A stretch of 64,000 bases of DNA from the NCBI GenBank assembly GCA_036562565.1, contig DATCJY010000087.1:21068-85067 (forward strand). The letters are read 5' to 3'. The notes beneath the pieces are model-generated. The model had not been told where the DNA came from, searched no databases, and was given only the letters and a program-made list of their open reading frames with translations. The position numbers and the translations under genes are program-made. Source of the stretch: DATCJY01 sp036562565. Its GTDB lineage: Bacteria; Bacteroidota; Bacteroidia; Flavobacteriales_D; Sanyastnellaceae. Positions 24,776 to 33,881 of this stretch are shown in pieces (the first letter of the stretch is position 1; each line of letters starts with the position of its first letter).

Positions 24776-26821
24776 CTATTCTTGATTCAATTTTTTCACC
24801 ATGGTCAGGATGGTGGCAAGAGCAACGGTCTCTCCCGTTTCATCATAAACATCCACCAAGAATTTAACGATGCCTTTGGCAATATCGTCTTCGGAACGTT
24901 TTTCCTGATCCACTTTTTCTTTTACCGTAAGACGGACACCTATTGTCATTCCGGGATAAACCGGTTTAGTGAAGCGAGCATCTTCTATGCCGTAGTTCAA
25001 CAATACCGGACCTTTTTTAGGATCCACAAATAATCCGGCCGCTTTTGATAATACAAAGTATCCGTGAGCTACGCGTTTTTCAAAGATGGTTCCCTCAAGA
25101 GAGGTGGCATCCATGTGTGCATAGAAATTGTCACCACTCACATTTGCGAAGTTGACAATGTCTGCTTCCGTAACGGTGTGTTTGTGCGTATAAACGGTTT
25201 CACCGATTATCAGCTCTTCAAAGTGCTTTCTGAATACGTGCGGATTGGCTTCAATTTGCTTTCCACCATATTGATATACATTGGTGATAGCTGTCAGCGT
25301 AGTGGGAGAACCTTGAATCGCTGTGCGTTGCAGGTAGTGCATCACTCCGCGTTTTCCACCCATCTCTTCGCCTCCACCGGCACGACCGGGACCTCCGTGC
25401 ACGAGTAATGGCATTGGTGAACCGTGGCCGGTGCTTTCCTTGGCACAATCGCGGTTGAGTACCAATATTCGTCCGTGATGTGATGCAGAATCCAGCACAA
25501 AGTCCTTTGCAATCTTATCGTCATAAGTCGTGATACTGCACACCAGTGAGCCCTTGCCCATCTTGGCCAGTTGAACAGCTTCATCAAGATGCTTGTATGG
25601 CATTAAAGTAGTAATCGGACCAAAAGCCTCTACATCGTGTGAAGCGGTATTCTTGAATGGCTCTTTGTTCAGCAACAAGATGGGTGACATAAACGCTCCT
25701 TTATCATAAGAAGCATCAATGAGCTCATGTTGATTTGGTGCGCCATAAACCACTTCTGATTGTTGCTTGAGAATTTCCAATTTTTCCAGTACTTCTTGGC
25801 GTTGGGCCATACCTGCAAGCGCCCCCATGCGCACGTTTTCATTTAACGGGTTGCCGACCGGTGTTTTTGCAAATGCATTGGCCAACGCGATTTGTACGTC
25901 TTCCACATATTTCTCCGGTACTATCACTCTGCGGATGGCCGTACACTTCTGTCCGGATTTCACGGTGACTTCCTTGCGTACTTCTTTGATGAACAAATCA
26001 AATTCATCTGTTCCGGGGGCAGCATCTTCTCCGAGAATGGCGGCATTCAGCGAGTCCGCTTCCACATTGAATGGTACTGCTTCTTCCAAAATGCGCGGAT
26101 GACTCTTGAGCATTTTTCCCGTATGTGCACTTCCGGTAAAAGTTACTACGTCTTGCGAAATCACATGGTCGAGAATGCCATTGGCGCTTCCACAAATGAG
26201 TTGCAACGAACCTTCAGGCAATATTCCTGAAGCAATAATGTCTTTTGTAATGGCTTCGGTAAGGAAGGATGTAATGGTGGCCGGCTTAACTACTGCCGGT
26301 ACGCCTGCCAAAAGGTTCACCGCAATTTTTTCAAGCATGCCCCAAACAGGAAAGTTGAATGCGTTGATATGAATGGCCACCCCTTCTTTAGGCACCATGA
26401 TGTGATGACCTATAAAGGTGCCTCCCTTGGAGAGCTTGGCAGCTTCACCGTCCACATAGAAGCGCTCATTAGGGAATTGTCTTCTCAAAGATGAATAAGC
26501 AAACAGATTGCCGATTCCGCCATCGATGTCAATCCAGCTATCAATCTTGGTTGCCCCTGTTTTATAGCTTATTTGGTAATATGCATCTTTTCTTTCCGTG
26601 AGATAAAATGCTAATGCTTTAAGCATTCTGCCGCGTTCATGGAAGGTCATTTTGCGCAATGCCGGGCCGCCCACAATACGTGCATAATTGAGTACTTCGG
26701 CAAAATCAATTCCGTCAGAACTCGCCAAGGCTATGACTTCCCCTGTTACTGCATTGTAGAGCTCCTTGCCTGCTCCACTTCCCTCAATCCATTGACCGTT
26801 GATATAGTTGTGTAATTTCAT
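24776..26821 (-). CDS. paaZ: PaaZ: oxepin-CoA hydrolase / 3-oxo-5,6-dehydrosuberyl-CoA semialdehyde dehydrogenase
   Basis: Bifunctional ring-opening enzyme of aerobic phenylacetate degradation. 681 residues. The N-terminal aldehyde dehydrogenase domain (about 1-515) shows PFNVEADSLN, the catalytic Cys in SGQKCTAIRRV, and the GGPGRAGGGEEMGGKRGV segment typical of PaaZ. The C-terminal MaoC-type R-hydratase domain (about 530-681) shows TEADIVNFANVSGDNFYAHMD with the hydratase Asp and His. No other paa gene is nearby; paaABCDE, G, H, J and K would be needed elsewhere. A TAAATTCG promoter lies upstream on the same strand. Confidence 0.93.
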   Translation of the reverse strand: MKLHNYINGQWIEGSGAGKELYNAVTGEVIALASSDGIDFAEVLNYARIVGGPALRKMTFHERGRMLKALAFYLTERKDAYYQISYKTGATKIDSWIDIDGGIGNLFAYSSLRRQFPNERFYVDGEAAKLSKGGTFIGHHIMVPKEGVAIHINAFNFPVWGMLEKIAVNLLAGVPAVVKPATITSFLTEAITKDIIASGILPEGSLQLICGSANGILDHVISQDVVTFTGSAHTGKMLKSHPRILEEAVPFNVEADSLNAAILGEDAAPGTDEFDLFIKEVRKEVTVKSGQKCTAIRRVIVPEKYVEDVQIALANAFAKTPVGNPLNENVRMGALAGMAQRQEVLEKLEILKQQSEVVYGAPNQHELIDASYDKGAFMSPILLLNKEPFKNTASHDVEAFGPITTLMPYKHLDEAVQLAKMGKGSLVCSITTYDDKIAKDFVLDSASHHGRILVLNRDCAKESTGHGSPMPLLVHGGPGRAGGGEEMGGKRGVMHYLQRTAIQGSPTTLTAITNVYQYGGKQIEANPHVFRKHFEELIIGETVYTHKHTVTEADIVNFANVSGDNFYAHMDATSLEGTIFEKRVAHGYFVLSKAAGLFVDPKKGPVLLNYGIEDARFTKPVYPGMTIGVRLTVKEKVDQEKRSEDDIAKGIVKFLVDVYDETGETVALATILTMVKKLNQE

Positions 26822-26852
26822 TTTTGTCCTCTTCTAAAAATAAATAGAGAGG

Positions 26853-26860
26853 CGAATTTA
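26853..26860 (-). promoter_or_regulatory. paaZ promoter -7 element
   Basis: Minus strand TAAATTCG then CCTC: the TAnnTTCG variant. About 32 bases from the paaZ start. Confidence 0.4.
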
Positions 26861-26873
26861 GTCGGCAACTTTC

Positions 26874-26881
26874 TATATTCG
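26874..26881 (+). promoter_or_regulatory. Promoter -7 element of the DUF5362 gene
   Basis: TATATTCG followed by CCAC, about 30 bases before the ATG at 26911. It stands 13 bases from the divergent paaZ element, so the two promoters are back to back. Confidence 0.4.
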
Positions 26882-26910
26882 CCACTTTCTAAAATCCTAA
26901 AAAAATAACC

Positions 26911-27336
26911 ATGAATGAACTCCTAGACCGCGATGACCAAAGCGGAATGCAATTTCTTCCTGAATCCATCAATCACTTACGCGTTGCTTCCAAGTGGGCA
27001 AAGTTCATTGCCATCTTCGGATTGGTGATGACCGGACTCATGCTTTTGATTACCGTTTTCTCCCTTTCAAACACAATTGGTTTTGTGGGTGGTGGGAATG
27101 TGCTATTCTCCGTGTTCTATATAGCCTTGATGTTCTTCTTCTTCCTTTGGGTATTTCAGTTTGCACGCAATTCCCAGAACGCCATAAGGAACAACAACGC
27201 TCACGATCTGGCTCATGCTATGCGCTATTTGAAATATTATTTCGTGGCGATGGGGATAGCCTTGTTAGCTTGGCTTGTTGTCTTAGTTGTTGTTCTGGCC
27301 AGCTTCGCTGTTGCAGGAGGCAATTTGTTTCGCTAG
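26911..27336 (+). CDS. DUF5362-type integral membrane protein
   Basis: 141 residues with about four membrane helices: WAKFIAIFGLVMTGLMLLITVF, VLFSVFYIALMFFFFLWVFQFA, and YYFVAMGIALLAWLVVLVVVLASF. The loop NSQNAIRNNNAHDLAHAMRYLKYYF, with Asn/His and Leu repeats, is the family's conserved segment. No known function. Transcribed divergently from paaZ. Confidence 0.8.
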   Translation: MNELLDRDDQSGMQFLPESINHLRVASKWAKFIAIFGLVMTGLMLLITVFSLSNTIGFVGGGNVLFSVFYIALMFFFFLWVFQFARNSQNAIRNNNAHDLAHAMRYLKYYFVAMGIALLAWLVVLVVVLASFAVAGGNLFR

Positions 27337-27345
27337 TTCAACTAC

Positions 27346-28590
27346 TTACCTCTCAATACCCTTGATGAACACTTGCTCTATCAAGTTGTGTCCAAACGAA
27401 TATGGAACGAACGCTAGTGAAGGCATTTCCTTAGTAATAAAGAATGAAGCATCTTTCCCACGAGAGATGCTTCCGTTTTTTTCGGACAATTTCATTGCAT
27501 AAGCACCATTGAGGGTTGCTGCATGAATGGCTTCTTCCGGAGTCATGCCCATGTTGATGCAGGCAAGGCTCACCATCAAATTCATATTGCTGCTGGGGGC
27601 TGTTCCCGGATTGAAATCCGTTGCCACGGCTAAGGGCAAGCCCGCATCGATGATTTTTCTTGCAGGAGTATAGGGAATGCGAATAAAGAATGAACAACCC
27701 GGAAGTGCTACAGGCATGGTCTGTGAGGCTTTCAATACCTCAATGTCTTCATCTGAAACTAACTCCAGGTGGTCAACACTCAAAGCGTTGTACTTCACAC
27801 TGACTGCCACTCCACCTATCACATTGAACTGGTTGACATGGGTTTTCGGAATAAGACCATGCTTCACGCCTGCTTCCAAAATGCGTTCGGTGTCTACTAC
27901 GGAGAAGTAGTTTTTCTCACAAAACACATCGATGAATTCCGCCAAGCCTTCCGCAGCGACAGCGGGAATTGCTTCTTTGATGAGCATATCCACATACTCA
28001 GCCGGACGATTTTTATAATCAACGGGATAAGCGTGGGCTCCTAGGAAAGTCGCTTTTATTGTGAGTGGATGATTCTCTTGTAATTGTTTAATCACGCGCA
28101 ACATCTTGAGTTCCGCCTCCAATGACAAGCCATATCCGCTTTTGATTTCCACGGCACCGGTACCGAGTCGCATCATTTCATTGAGGCGTTCATAGGCTGC
28201 ACCGTATAGTTCTTGCTCTGAGGCCTTAGCTAATCGCGCTGCTGAATTGATGATACCGCCACCGCGGGCCGCAATCTCTTCATAACTCAGTCCATGGATT
28301 CTATCAACGAACTCGCCTTCGCGGGAGCCAGCATAAACGGTATGCGTGTGTGAATCTACCCAAGAGGGGAAAATGTATTTTCCTGAAGCATCAATGACCT
28401 CTAAGTCGCGCCAATCGGTGATACCCGGCCAATCTTTCATGAGGCCGTAATCAGCTATGATGCCATCTTCTACTGCTAACCAAGCATCTTCCAACACAGG
28501 AAGATTTTGCATTTCCTTACCACTGACGAATTGTGGTGCATCGTCATAAACACCTACGAGTCCTTTGATATTCTTGATGAAGAGTTTCAT
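27346..28590 (-). CDS. hutI: Imidazolonepropionase
   Basis: Third step of histidine degradation, hydrolysing imidazolone propionate to formiminoglutamate. Amidohydrolase of 414 residues with the metal motif DSHTHTVYAGSREGEF, ARGGGIINSAA, GYGLSLEAELKM, and ATDFNPGTAPSSNM with the third metal ligand Asp. hutH, hutU and hutG are not in the window, so the pathway is dispersed. It converges on the DUF5362 gene across nine bases without a clear terminator. Confidence 0.96.
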   Translation of the reverse strand: MKLFIKNIKGLVGVYDDAPQFVSGKEMQNLPVLEDAWLAVEDGIIADYGLMKDWPGITDWRDLEVIDASGKYIFPSWVDSHTHTVYAGSREGEFVDRIHGLSYEEIAARGGGIINSAARLAKASEQELYGAAYERLNEMMRLGTGAVEIKSGYGLSLEAELKMLRVIKQLQENHPLTIKATFLGAHAYPVDYKNRPAEYVDMLIKEAIPAVAAEGLAEFIDVFCEKNYFSVVDTERILEAGVKHGLIPKTHVNQFNVIGGVAVSVKYNALSVDHLELVSDEDIEVLKASQTMPVALPGCSFFIRIPYTPARKIIDAGLPLAVATDFNPGTAPSSNMNLMVSLACINMGMTPEEAIHAATLNGAYAMKLSEKNGSISRGKDASFFITKEMPSLAFVPYSFGHNLIEQVFIKGIER

Positions 28591-28725
28591 GTCCGCAAAG
28601 AACGGACAAAACTTATTTTACCGGATAGTGCTTAATTATAGCCGTGCGCAATCCAACCTCATCAAAATCATCATGCAATGCTTTTCCAACATGGATATTA
28701 CGGTGATGAGCGAAAATCATTTTTA

Positions 28726-29679
28726 TCAAACGTTCGCAGCTGCTCTCCTCAGTCGGTCGTTGATGGCGCGACCAAGACCATGGTCTGGAACGGGTTCCGC
28801 AATTATTACATCTGCATCGGTTTGATCCAATTCGCGCATTACTTTGAACAAATTGCGAGCGGCTTCGTTGAGGGAGCCTTCGCGAGATAGCACTTTATGC
28901 AGAGTGTCTTTCGGTTCGCCCTCAAAGGTGATGAGCGCGATTTTCTTGTTTGAATTTTTGCTCACCAACTCTTGAATATTTCCAAGTAGAAAAGGCTTGC
29001 GCGGTGCATAGTGTGAAATCAATAGCCCCGGAGCAGAAGGTTTGCTGCTGCTTGTGGTATTCACATTTACCTTGCCAATGATGCTTTCAATTTTTTCTAC
29101 ACCTAATCCACCGAGGCGAACTACAACAGGTGTTTCCTGCGTGCAATCGATAATGGTGGATTCTACTCCTACTTCACATGGACCTCCGTCTAATATCAAC
29201 TGAATCTTTTCTCCCAGTTGTGCTTTGACGTGTTCCGCAGTGGTAGGAGATATATATCCAAAAGGATTGGCACTCGGGGCAGCTAAGGGGAAGTCGAGCT
29301 TTCGCAAGAGTTCCAATGTGAGCGGATGTTCCGGCATGCGAATGCCTACAGTGTCCAATCCACTCGTTACTAAATCAGGAATGATGGATTTCTTTTTGAG
29401 CAACAAGGTCAACGGTCCCGGCCAGAATTTTTCTGCAAGCAATTGTGCCTTTGCGGGAAACTCTATCGCCAAAGATTTCGCTTGTTCCACAGAAGCTACA
29501 TGCACAATCAATGGATCAAAATGCGGACGATTCTTTGTTTCAAAAATTTTGATAACCGCCTCAGGATGGAGGGCATTCGCTGCTAGACCATAGACTGTTT
29601 CAGTCGGAATGGCTACGAGTTCGCCAGACTCCAACAGGTCTTTTGCTTTCTGAATGTCCTGAGAAATTGTTGCTTCCAA
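28726..29679 (-). CDS. L-threonylcarbamoyladenylate synthase (Sua5/YrdC)
   Basis: Makes threonylcarbamoyl-AMP for tRNA t6A37, the substrate later methylthiolated by MtaB. 317 residues: YrdC domain (about 1-205) with LVAIPTETVYGLAANA, KNRPHFDPLIVH, KFWPGPLTLLLKKK, VGIRMPEHPL, PSANPFGYISPTTAEHV and ESTIIDC, then a linker and the C-terminal Sua5 domain (about 215-317, APGLLISHYAP). The 135 bases between it and hutI contain no gene I can see. Confidence 0.95.
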   Translation of the reverse strand: MEATISQDIQKAKDLLESGELVAIPTETVYGLAANALHPEAVIKIFETKNRPHFDPLIVHVASVEQAKSLAIEFPAKAQLLAEKFWPGPLTLLLKKKSIIPDLVTSGLDTVGIRMPEHPLTLELLRKLDFPLAAPSANPFGYISPTTAEHVKAQLGEKIQLILDGGPCEVGVESTIIDCTQETPVVVRLGGLGVEKIESIIGKVNVNTTSSSKPSAPGLLISHYAPRKPFLLGNIQELVSKNSNKKIALITFEGEPKDTLHKVLSREGSLNEAARNLFKVMRELDQTDADVIIAEPVPDHGLGRAINDRLRRAAANV

Positions 29680-29737
29680 AATCTGATACCCTGCGAGGCT
29701 GCAAAGAACGCAAAGAATCTGCGAGGTTCATAATGCA

Positions 29738-30226
29738 CTACTTAGTTATCGGCTTCTCCTTTACTATCAATCCAATTTCCATGGCATAGTGGAGTTTTTC
29801 AATACCCTGAGGCATCGTGTGTTCGAATGTGTAGGTATAATCCCCATGAAATGGGAAATGCTTGTTCGATTCCAACTCATATTCGAGGTCGATGATATCA
29901 AAACCTTTATCTCCAATGAATTCGCCTTTCTCATCGCGCACGTTGAATTCAATATCGCGAAGGGTGCGCTCACCATCTGGATTGGTCTCGGTCATGCGCA
30001 TTCTCACTTTATCAAATTGATAGCCGGTAGCATAGCGGAAAGTCAACACCATTTGCTTTGGATAGCGGTTGTCATCTATATGCAAGACAAAGGTCTTTTT
30101 GTCATCGCGATGCCACTCGTTATCACTGAACTTCTGATATTCTTTGAAGATGATATTTTTATCGGTGCAGGAGCTAAGCATAACGATGCCCATCAATGCA
30201 AGCAATAAGTGTTGAATGTTTTTCAT
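29738..30226 (-). CDS. gldH: GldH-like gliding motility lipoprotein
   Basis: 162 residues from the ATG at 30226, which gives a lipoprotein signal (MKNIQHLLLALMGIVMLSSC, lipobox LSSC). The mature protein is a small beta-rich outer-membrane lipoprotein: YQKFSDNEWHRDDKKTF, then DEKGEFIGDKGFDIIDLEYEL, FPFHGDYTYTFEHTM and a final IEKLHYAMEIGLIV, which follows the GldH pattern. GldH is needed for gliding in Flavobacterium and occurs in T9SS-bearing relatives. The assignment rests on pattern, not on a search. Other gld genes are not adjacent. It lies just downstream of the symporter gene. Confidence 0.65.
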   Translation of the reverse strand: MKNIQHLLLALMGIVMLSSCTDKNIIFKEYQKFSDNEWHRDDKKTFVLHIDDNRYPKQMVLTFRYATGYQFDKVRMRMTETNPDGERTLRDIEFNVRDEKGEFIGDKGFDIIDLEYELESNKHFPFHGDYTYTFEHTMPQGIEKLHYAMEIGLIVKEKPITK

Positions 30227-30284
30227 GCGTGAAGTAAGTGAATTTCGAAGAGCGTAAAGGTATTTGAATAAAGTGGACAACACT

Positions 30285-32072
30285 CTAACGGTATCTTTTA
30301 ATAATTCCGTTTTTCAAATCGTTCATATACGCTTTTAAATCCTGCTTAACCTCTTTGCTCATTATCAGCAAACCGATGATGTTGGGGAATGCCATTCCGA
30401 GAATCATCATATCTGAAAAATCCACCACAGCTCCCAATCCTGACACGGTTCCGATAACGGTGCAAATCATGAATAGGACATTAAATGTTTGTTTCACCCA
30501 TTTCTTTTCACCAAATAAATAAGCCCAAGATTTCATTCCGTAGTAGGACCAAGAAATCATGGTAGCATAAGCGAACATCAAGATTGAAAAGAGCAATACC
30601 CAATCAAACCACGGGAAGACAGAAACGAAGGCGGCATTGGTCAATGCAGAACCTGTCAAGTCTCCCGGAGTTTGTGCATAACCGGTAAATACCAAAACCA
30701 ATGCGGTCATGGTGCATACGACAACAGTATCAATAAACGGCTCGAGCAATGAAACGAGTCCTTCACTGACGGGACGGTCGGTTTTGCTGGCACTATGAGC
30801 AATACTCGCAGAACCAATTCCTGCTTCGTTGCTGAAACTCGCTCTGCGAAAGCCCATGAGCATCACACCAATAAAGCCACCTTTGGCGGCATCGGGATTC
30901 ATGGCTCCGTGCCAGATTTGAGCAAACGCATCACCAATGTTGGTGATATTCATACCTATGATGATGATGGCAAACACACAATACACCACTACCGCAAATG
31001 GAATGAGTTTATCGGTTACGCGAGCAATGCTTTTGATTCCGCCCATGATTACAAGGCCTATGAGTACAGCCATTGCAATTCCAAACCATAGAGATGGCAC
31101 TGTACCTTGGCCAAAGGTCTCGGTGACTTGTGCATAGGCTTGGTTGGCTTGAATCATATTCCCACCACCAAGTGAACCTCCTACACACATAATTGCAAAC
31201 AGTGCTGCAAGCACTTTTCCGAGTCCGTTGAGGTTGCGCTTGGCAAGACCTTTTGATAGATAGTACATCGGTCCACCACTCACTTCACCATTGCTATCAA
31301 TGTTGCGGTATTTCACTCCCAGTGTGCACTCAATGAATTTGCTGCTCATACCGATGAGTCCGGCAAGTATCATCCATAGCGTTGCTCCGGGACCTCCAAT
31401 GGCAATGGCCACAGCCACAAGTGAGATATTACCCAAACCAAGTGTACCGCTCAAAGCTGCTGTCAATGCTTGGAATTGCGAAACCTCACCTTTGTCTTCC
31501 GGCTTGGAATAGCGCCCCATCATGAGCTGGATAGCATGACCAAACGCTCTGAAATTTATGAACCCGAAATAGATGGTGAACCAAAAAGCTGCCGTGATCA
31601 ATACCACCACTACCAACCAACAATCTTGCGTGACCACATCGCCATTGGGATGCAAATAAGGCTCACCATTTGCCAGATATACCACCGGATCATAAATTCC
31701 AATGGCCGCAAACGGATCCCACAGCAATACATTGGCAATAGCATCTACCAATGGAATGAAGAACGAATTGAGGTGCTCGGCTACTGAAGTTGGCTCTATG
31801 ATAATGGATTGTATTCCGCTCACACCATTTGCATCCGTTACGCGTACCGTGTATTCCACTCCTTCATCCATACCTTTAGCCACAGGGGAAGTCAGCGCTA
31901 CGTCCTTCTTCGACCATTTGTATTGATAGGGAGCTTGTCCTCCGGATACAGTCACATGCGCTTGTGAATCGCGTATTTCACCGGTTGGATTGATGGTCTC
32001 AACTTGAATGTCCAACTGAGCATGAATAAATAAGCTAAGAGAAAGAAAGACAAGCGTAATGAATGACTTCAT
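30285..32072 (-). CDS. Sodium:alanine symporter (AGCS family) with N-terminal SprB-like domain
   Basis: 595 residues. A signal peptide (MKSFITLVFLSLSLFIHA, then Q) is followed by about 75 residues resembling one SprB/PKD-type repeat: VTVSGGQAPYQYKWSKK, then EYTVRVTDANGVSGIQSI. The AGCS transporter begins near residue 110: a first helix around FFIPLVDAIANVL, VSQFQALTAALSGTLGLGNI (family signature), GGPGATLWMILAGLIGMSSKF, GGPMYYLSKG, and the later MGFRRASFSNEAGIGSASIAH. About 11 membrane helices. Sodium-coupled alanine or glycine uptake is expected. The extra exported domain is unusual for a symporter. ATG at 32072 chosen over a TTG one codon upstream. Confidence 0.9.
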   Translation of the reverse strand: MKSFITLVFLSLSLFIHAQLDIQVETINPTGEIRDSQAHVTVSGGQAPYQYKWSKKDVALTSPVAKGMDEGVEYTVRVTDANGVSGIQSIIIEPTSVAEHLNSFFIPLVDAIANVLLWDPFAAIGIYDPVVYLANGEPYLHPNGDVVTQDCWLVVVVLITAAFWFTIYFGFINFRAFGHAIQLMMGRYSKPEDKGEVSQFQALTAALSGTLGLGNISLVAVAIAIGGPGATLWMILAGLIGMSSKFIECTLGVKYRNIDSNGEVSGGPMYYLSKGLAKRNLNGLGKVLAALFAIMCVGGSLGGGNMIQANQAYAQVTETFGQGTVPSLWFGIAMAVLIGLVIMGGIKSIARVTDKLIPFAVVVYCVFAIIIIGMNITNIGDAFAQIWHGAMNPDAAKGGFIGVMLMGFRRASFSNEAGIGSASIAHSASKTDRPVSEGLVSLLEPFIDTVVVCTMTALVLVFTGYAQTPGDLTGSALTNAAFVSVFPWFDWVLLFSILMFAYATMISWSYYGMKSWAYLFGEKKWVKQTFNVLFMICTVIGTVSGLGAVVDFSDMMILGMAFPNIIGLLIMSKEVKQDLKAYMNDLKNGIIKRYR

Positions 32073-32154
32073 CAATGGTTAGTTATAAATTATGGAATGT
32101 ATTTGGCGCTTGGCGAACCTAATAAAAGATGCGTTTATAATTCCCAATCTAATA

Positions 32155-32916
32155 TTATTCTTTCTTTTTTCCGCCTTCTTTAATCATTGGGAATGGGCTG
32201 TTCTTGGCAAAGTATTTCATGTGCTTAAGTCCGTCAGAAACATAATAAGGGTTATGTGTTTTGGGTTTGCCATTCAAAGGGAAACGCTTACCGGTATTAT
32301 GAAAATGAAATGCATCCTTCCATTTTCCTCTTTCTAGGAAATGACCATACTCCTCCTTAATCCATTTGGCAGCAATCGGAATACCGGTTCGGTCATTGCG
32401 TAGATGTGCCACATTCACCCCCAGCGGAATGACCTTATACCCCATCAGTTGAAAAGGTCCCCAACTGGTTGCAAGATTCTTTAGCTCTTCATCATCTAAA
32501 CCTTTGAGATGCTCCTGACGAATGTTTTCATATTTCTCCCGTTGACCGTCACGAACCTTTTTTAATTGATTAAATACGTGCTTTTCAAAACGATTTCCTG
32601 CGGGTTTATTGCCTCCGCACTCTAGAACGGTCAATGCCATTAGGTACTCATAAGGCAGACCAAGTTCCAATGCTACTTCGGTCATTTCACTTTTATAATT
32701 CTGTTCGCACGATTGTAAATCACTGATGCCCGGTGGACGTGGATTTACGGGTAACTCCCCCCCCACTTTGGCGCGTACCCAATCGGCAATTTCAAACCGG
32801 ATTGACCATACCATGAAGCCGGCTATGACCAGGAGTAGCCACAGAAACCAATGCTTTTTTATATAACGGATGAGTTTTTTCAATTGCCGTCCATTCAGAT
32901 GATAACGAACATACAT
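32155..32916 (-). CDS. Membrane-anchored lysozyme/muramidase-like protein
   Basis: 253 residues. A short basic cytoplasmic tail (KKLIRYIKKHW) precedes one membrane span (FLWLLLVIAGFMVWSI); the rest is periplasmic. The lysozyme-like part shows LPYEYLMALTVLECGGNKPAGNRFEKHVF, with a Glu after the first helix, and SWGPFQLMGYKV, the pattern of glucosaminidase/lytic-transglycosylase-type folds that process peptidoglycan. Substrate bond not determined. Family name uncertain. Confidence 0.7.
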   Translation of the reverse strand: MYVRYHLNGRQLKKLIRYIKKHWFLWLLLVIAGFMVWSIRFEIADWVRAKVGGELPVNPRPPGISDLQSCEQNYKSEMTEVALELGLPYEYLMALTVLECGGNKPAGNRFEKHVFNQLKKVRDGQREKYENIRQEHLKGLDDEELKNLATSWGPFQLMGYKVIPLGVNVAHLRNDRTGIPIAAKWIKEEYGHFLERGKWKDAFHFHNTGKRFPLNGKPKTHNPYYVSDGLKHMKYFAKNSPFPMIKEGGKKKE

Positions 32917-32959
32917 TATTTGAGCTTTCAGCTCATTGATTTACGAGATTTATTGAAAA

Positions 32960-32985
32960 TAAAAAGAGCCCAAAACGAGGGCTCT
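32960..32985 (-). terminator. Intrinsic terminator downstream of the 29-residue peptide
   Basis: Minus strand AGAGCCC (32985-32979), loop of seven, GGGCTCT (32971-32965), followed by TTTTATTTT. Perfect 7-bp stem. Confidence 0.75.
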
Positions 32986-33029
32986 GAAGTTTATCATGTA
33001 CAAAGTTTATAGGGTAATCAGCAGGATAT

Positions 33030-33119
33030 TCAAGGTCTCATTAACAGCCAGGTTGACAAAAGTGTCAAGGTGATAAACAACCATTTTTTTACGGTAACGA
33101 AAGTAATTTTTTCAAGCAT
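33030..33119 (-). CDS. Candidate 29-residue hydrophobic peptide
   Basis: ATG at 33119-33117, stop at 33032-33030. The product has a short charged head (MLEKITFVTVKK), then one hydrophobic helix (WLFITLTLLSTWLLM) and a final RP. It ends 45 bases before an intrinsic terminator on the same strand. A -7-like TAAATCTG (33133-33126, one mismatch) would start transcription almost at the ATG. Size and composition recall small membrane peptides and type I toxins, but no antisense RNA is evident. It could also be a non-coding RNA gene in which this frame is incidental. Confidence 0.45.
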   Translation of the reverse strand: MLEKITFVTVKKWLFITLTLLSTWLLMRP

Positions 33120-33368
33120 AGTTTACAGATTTAAGTGGTTAATATTCTGCTTAGCGTTTTACCGGTTTAGTATAAAATCGGAAAAACACTCTCTTATACC
33201 TCCATGACTATAAATGAGTTACACTTTATTATCGTTTTTTAGATATACCGACCATTTCTATAGCTATATAATTGAAAATCATAGATGAATTTTTACCATC
33301 TCCTTGATATTCAATGAGCACTTTCGCTATTTGATGCGTGTATAATTGCGACTATATAATTAATTGCA
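33120..33368. other. AT-rich intergenic region, no gene seen
   Basis: About 250 bases upstream of the dinB-like gene. It contains several TATA/TTTG-like stretches (for example TATAATTG near 33346) but no exact promoter consensus, no tRNA, no strong hairpin and no plausible reading frame. Confidence 0.4.
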
Positions 33369-33881
33369 ATGATTAAGAAACCCACAAGTTCCAACGGCTG
33401 GCTGGATCAATACTTGGATCTGGTAACAGAAGATGACCTTATCACAGGATTTAAAAATCAGACCTCTGAGAGTCTTGAGTTTTTTTCAGGATTGACGGAG
33501 GAACAATTGCTATACCGCTACGAAGAAGGCAAGTGGAATATCAAGGAGCTACTCGTTCACATGATGGATGCTGAGCGCGTGTTCTGCTATCGAGCATTGC
33601 GCTTTGCACGTTACGACCAAACGGTGTTGGCCGGTTACAGCCACAATGATTATGTAATGAACAGCAAGGCCTCTGAGCGAAGCATTAGAAGTTTGCTGGA
33701 AGAATATGCCGTAGTGCGCACTGCCACAGTTGCACTGTTCAGCAATTTTGCTCCTGAGGTATTGGACAACCGCGGTGTTGCAAACGGTGTGGATATGTGT
33801 GTGGCAGCCATTGGATTTGCCATCCTTGGCCATGAGCGCCATCATTTGCAGGTCATTCGAGAAAAATATTTGAAGGCTTAA
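33369..33881 (+). CDS. DinB-superfamily protein
   Basis: 170-residue four-helix bundle of the DinB/YfiT type. Metal-binding His residues are visible: one in KELLVHMMDAERVF and two in LGHERHHLQVIREKYL, the family's triad arrangement. These enzymes use thiols or act as metal-dependent hydrolases/transferases; the substrate is unknown here. Its stop overlaps that of ctlX by four bases (TTAA). Confidence 0.9.
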   Translation: MIKKPTSSNGWLDQYLDLVTEDDLITGFKNQTSESLEFFSGLTEEQLLYRYEEGKWNIKELLVHMMDAERVFCYRALRFARYDQTVLAGYSHNDYVMNSKASERSIRSLLEEYAVVRTATVALFSNFAPEVLDNRGVANGVDMCVAAIGFAILGHERHHLQVIREKYLKA

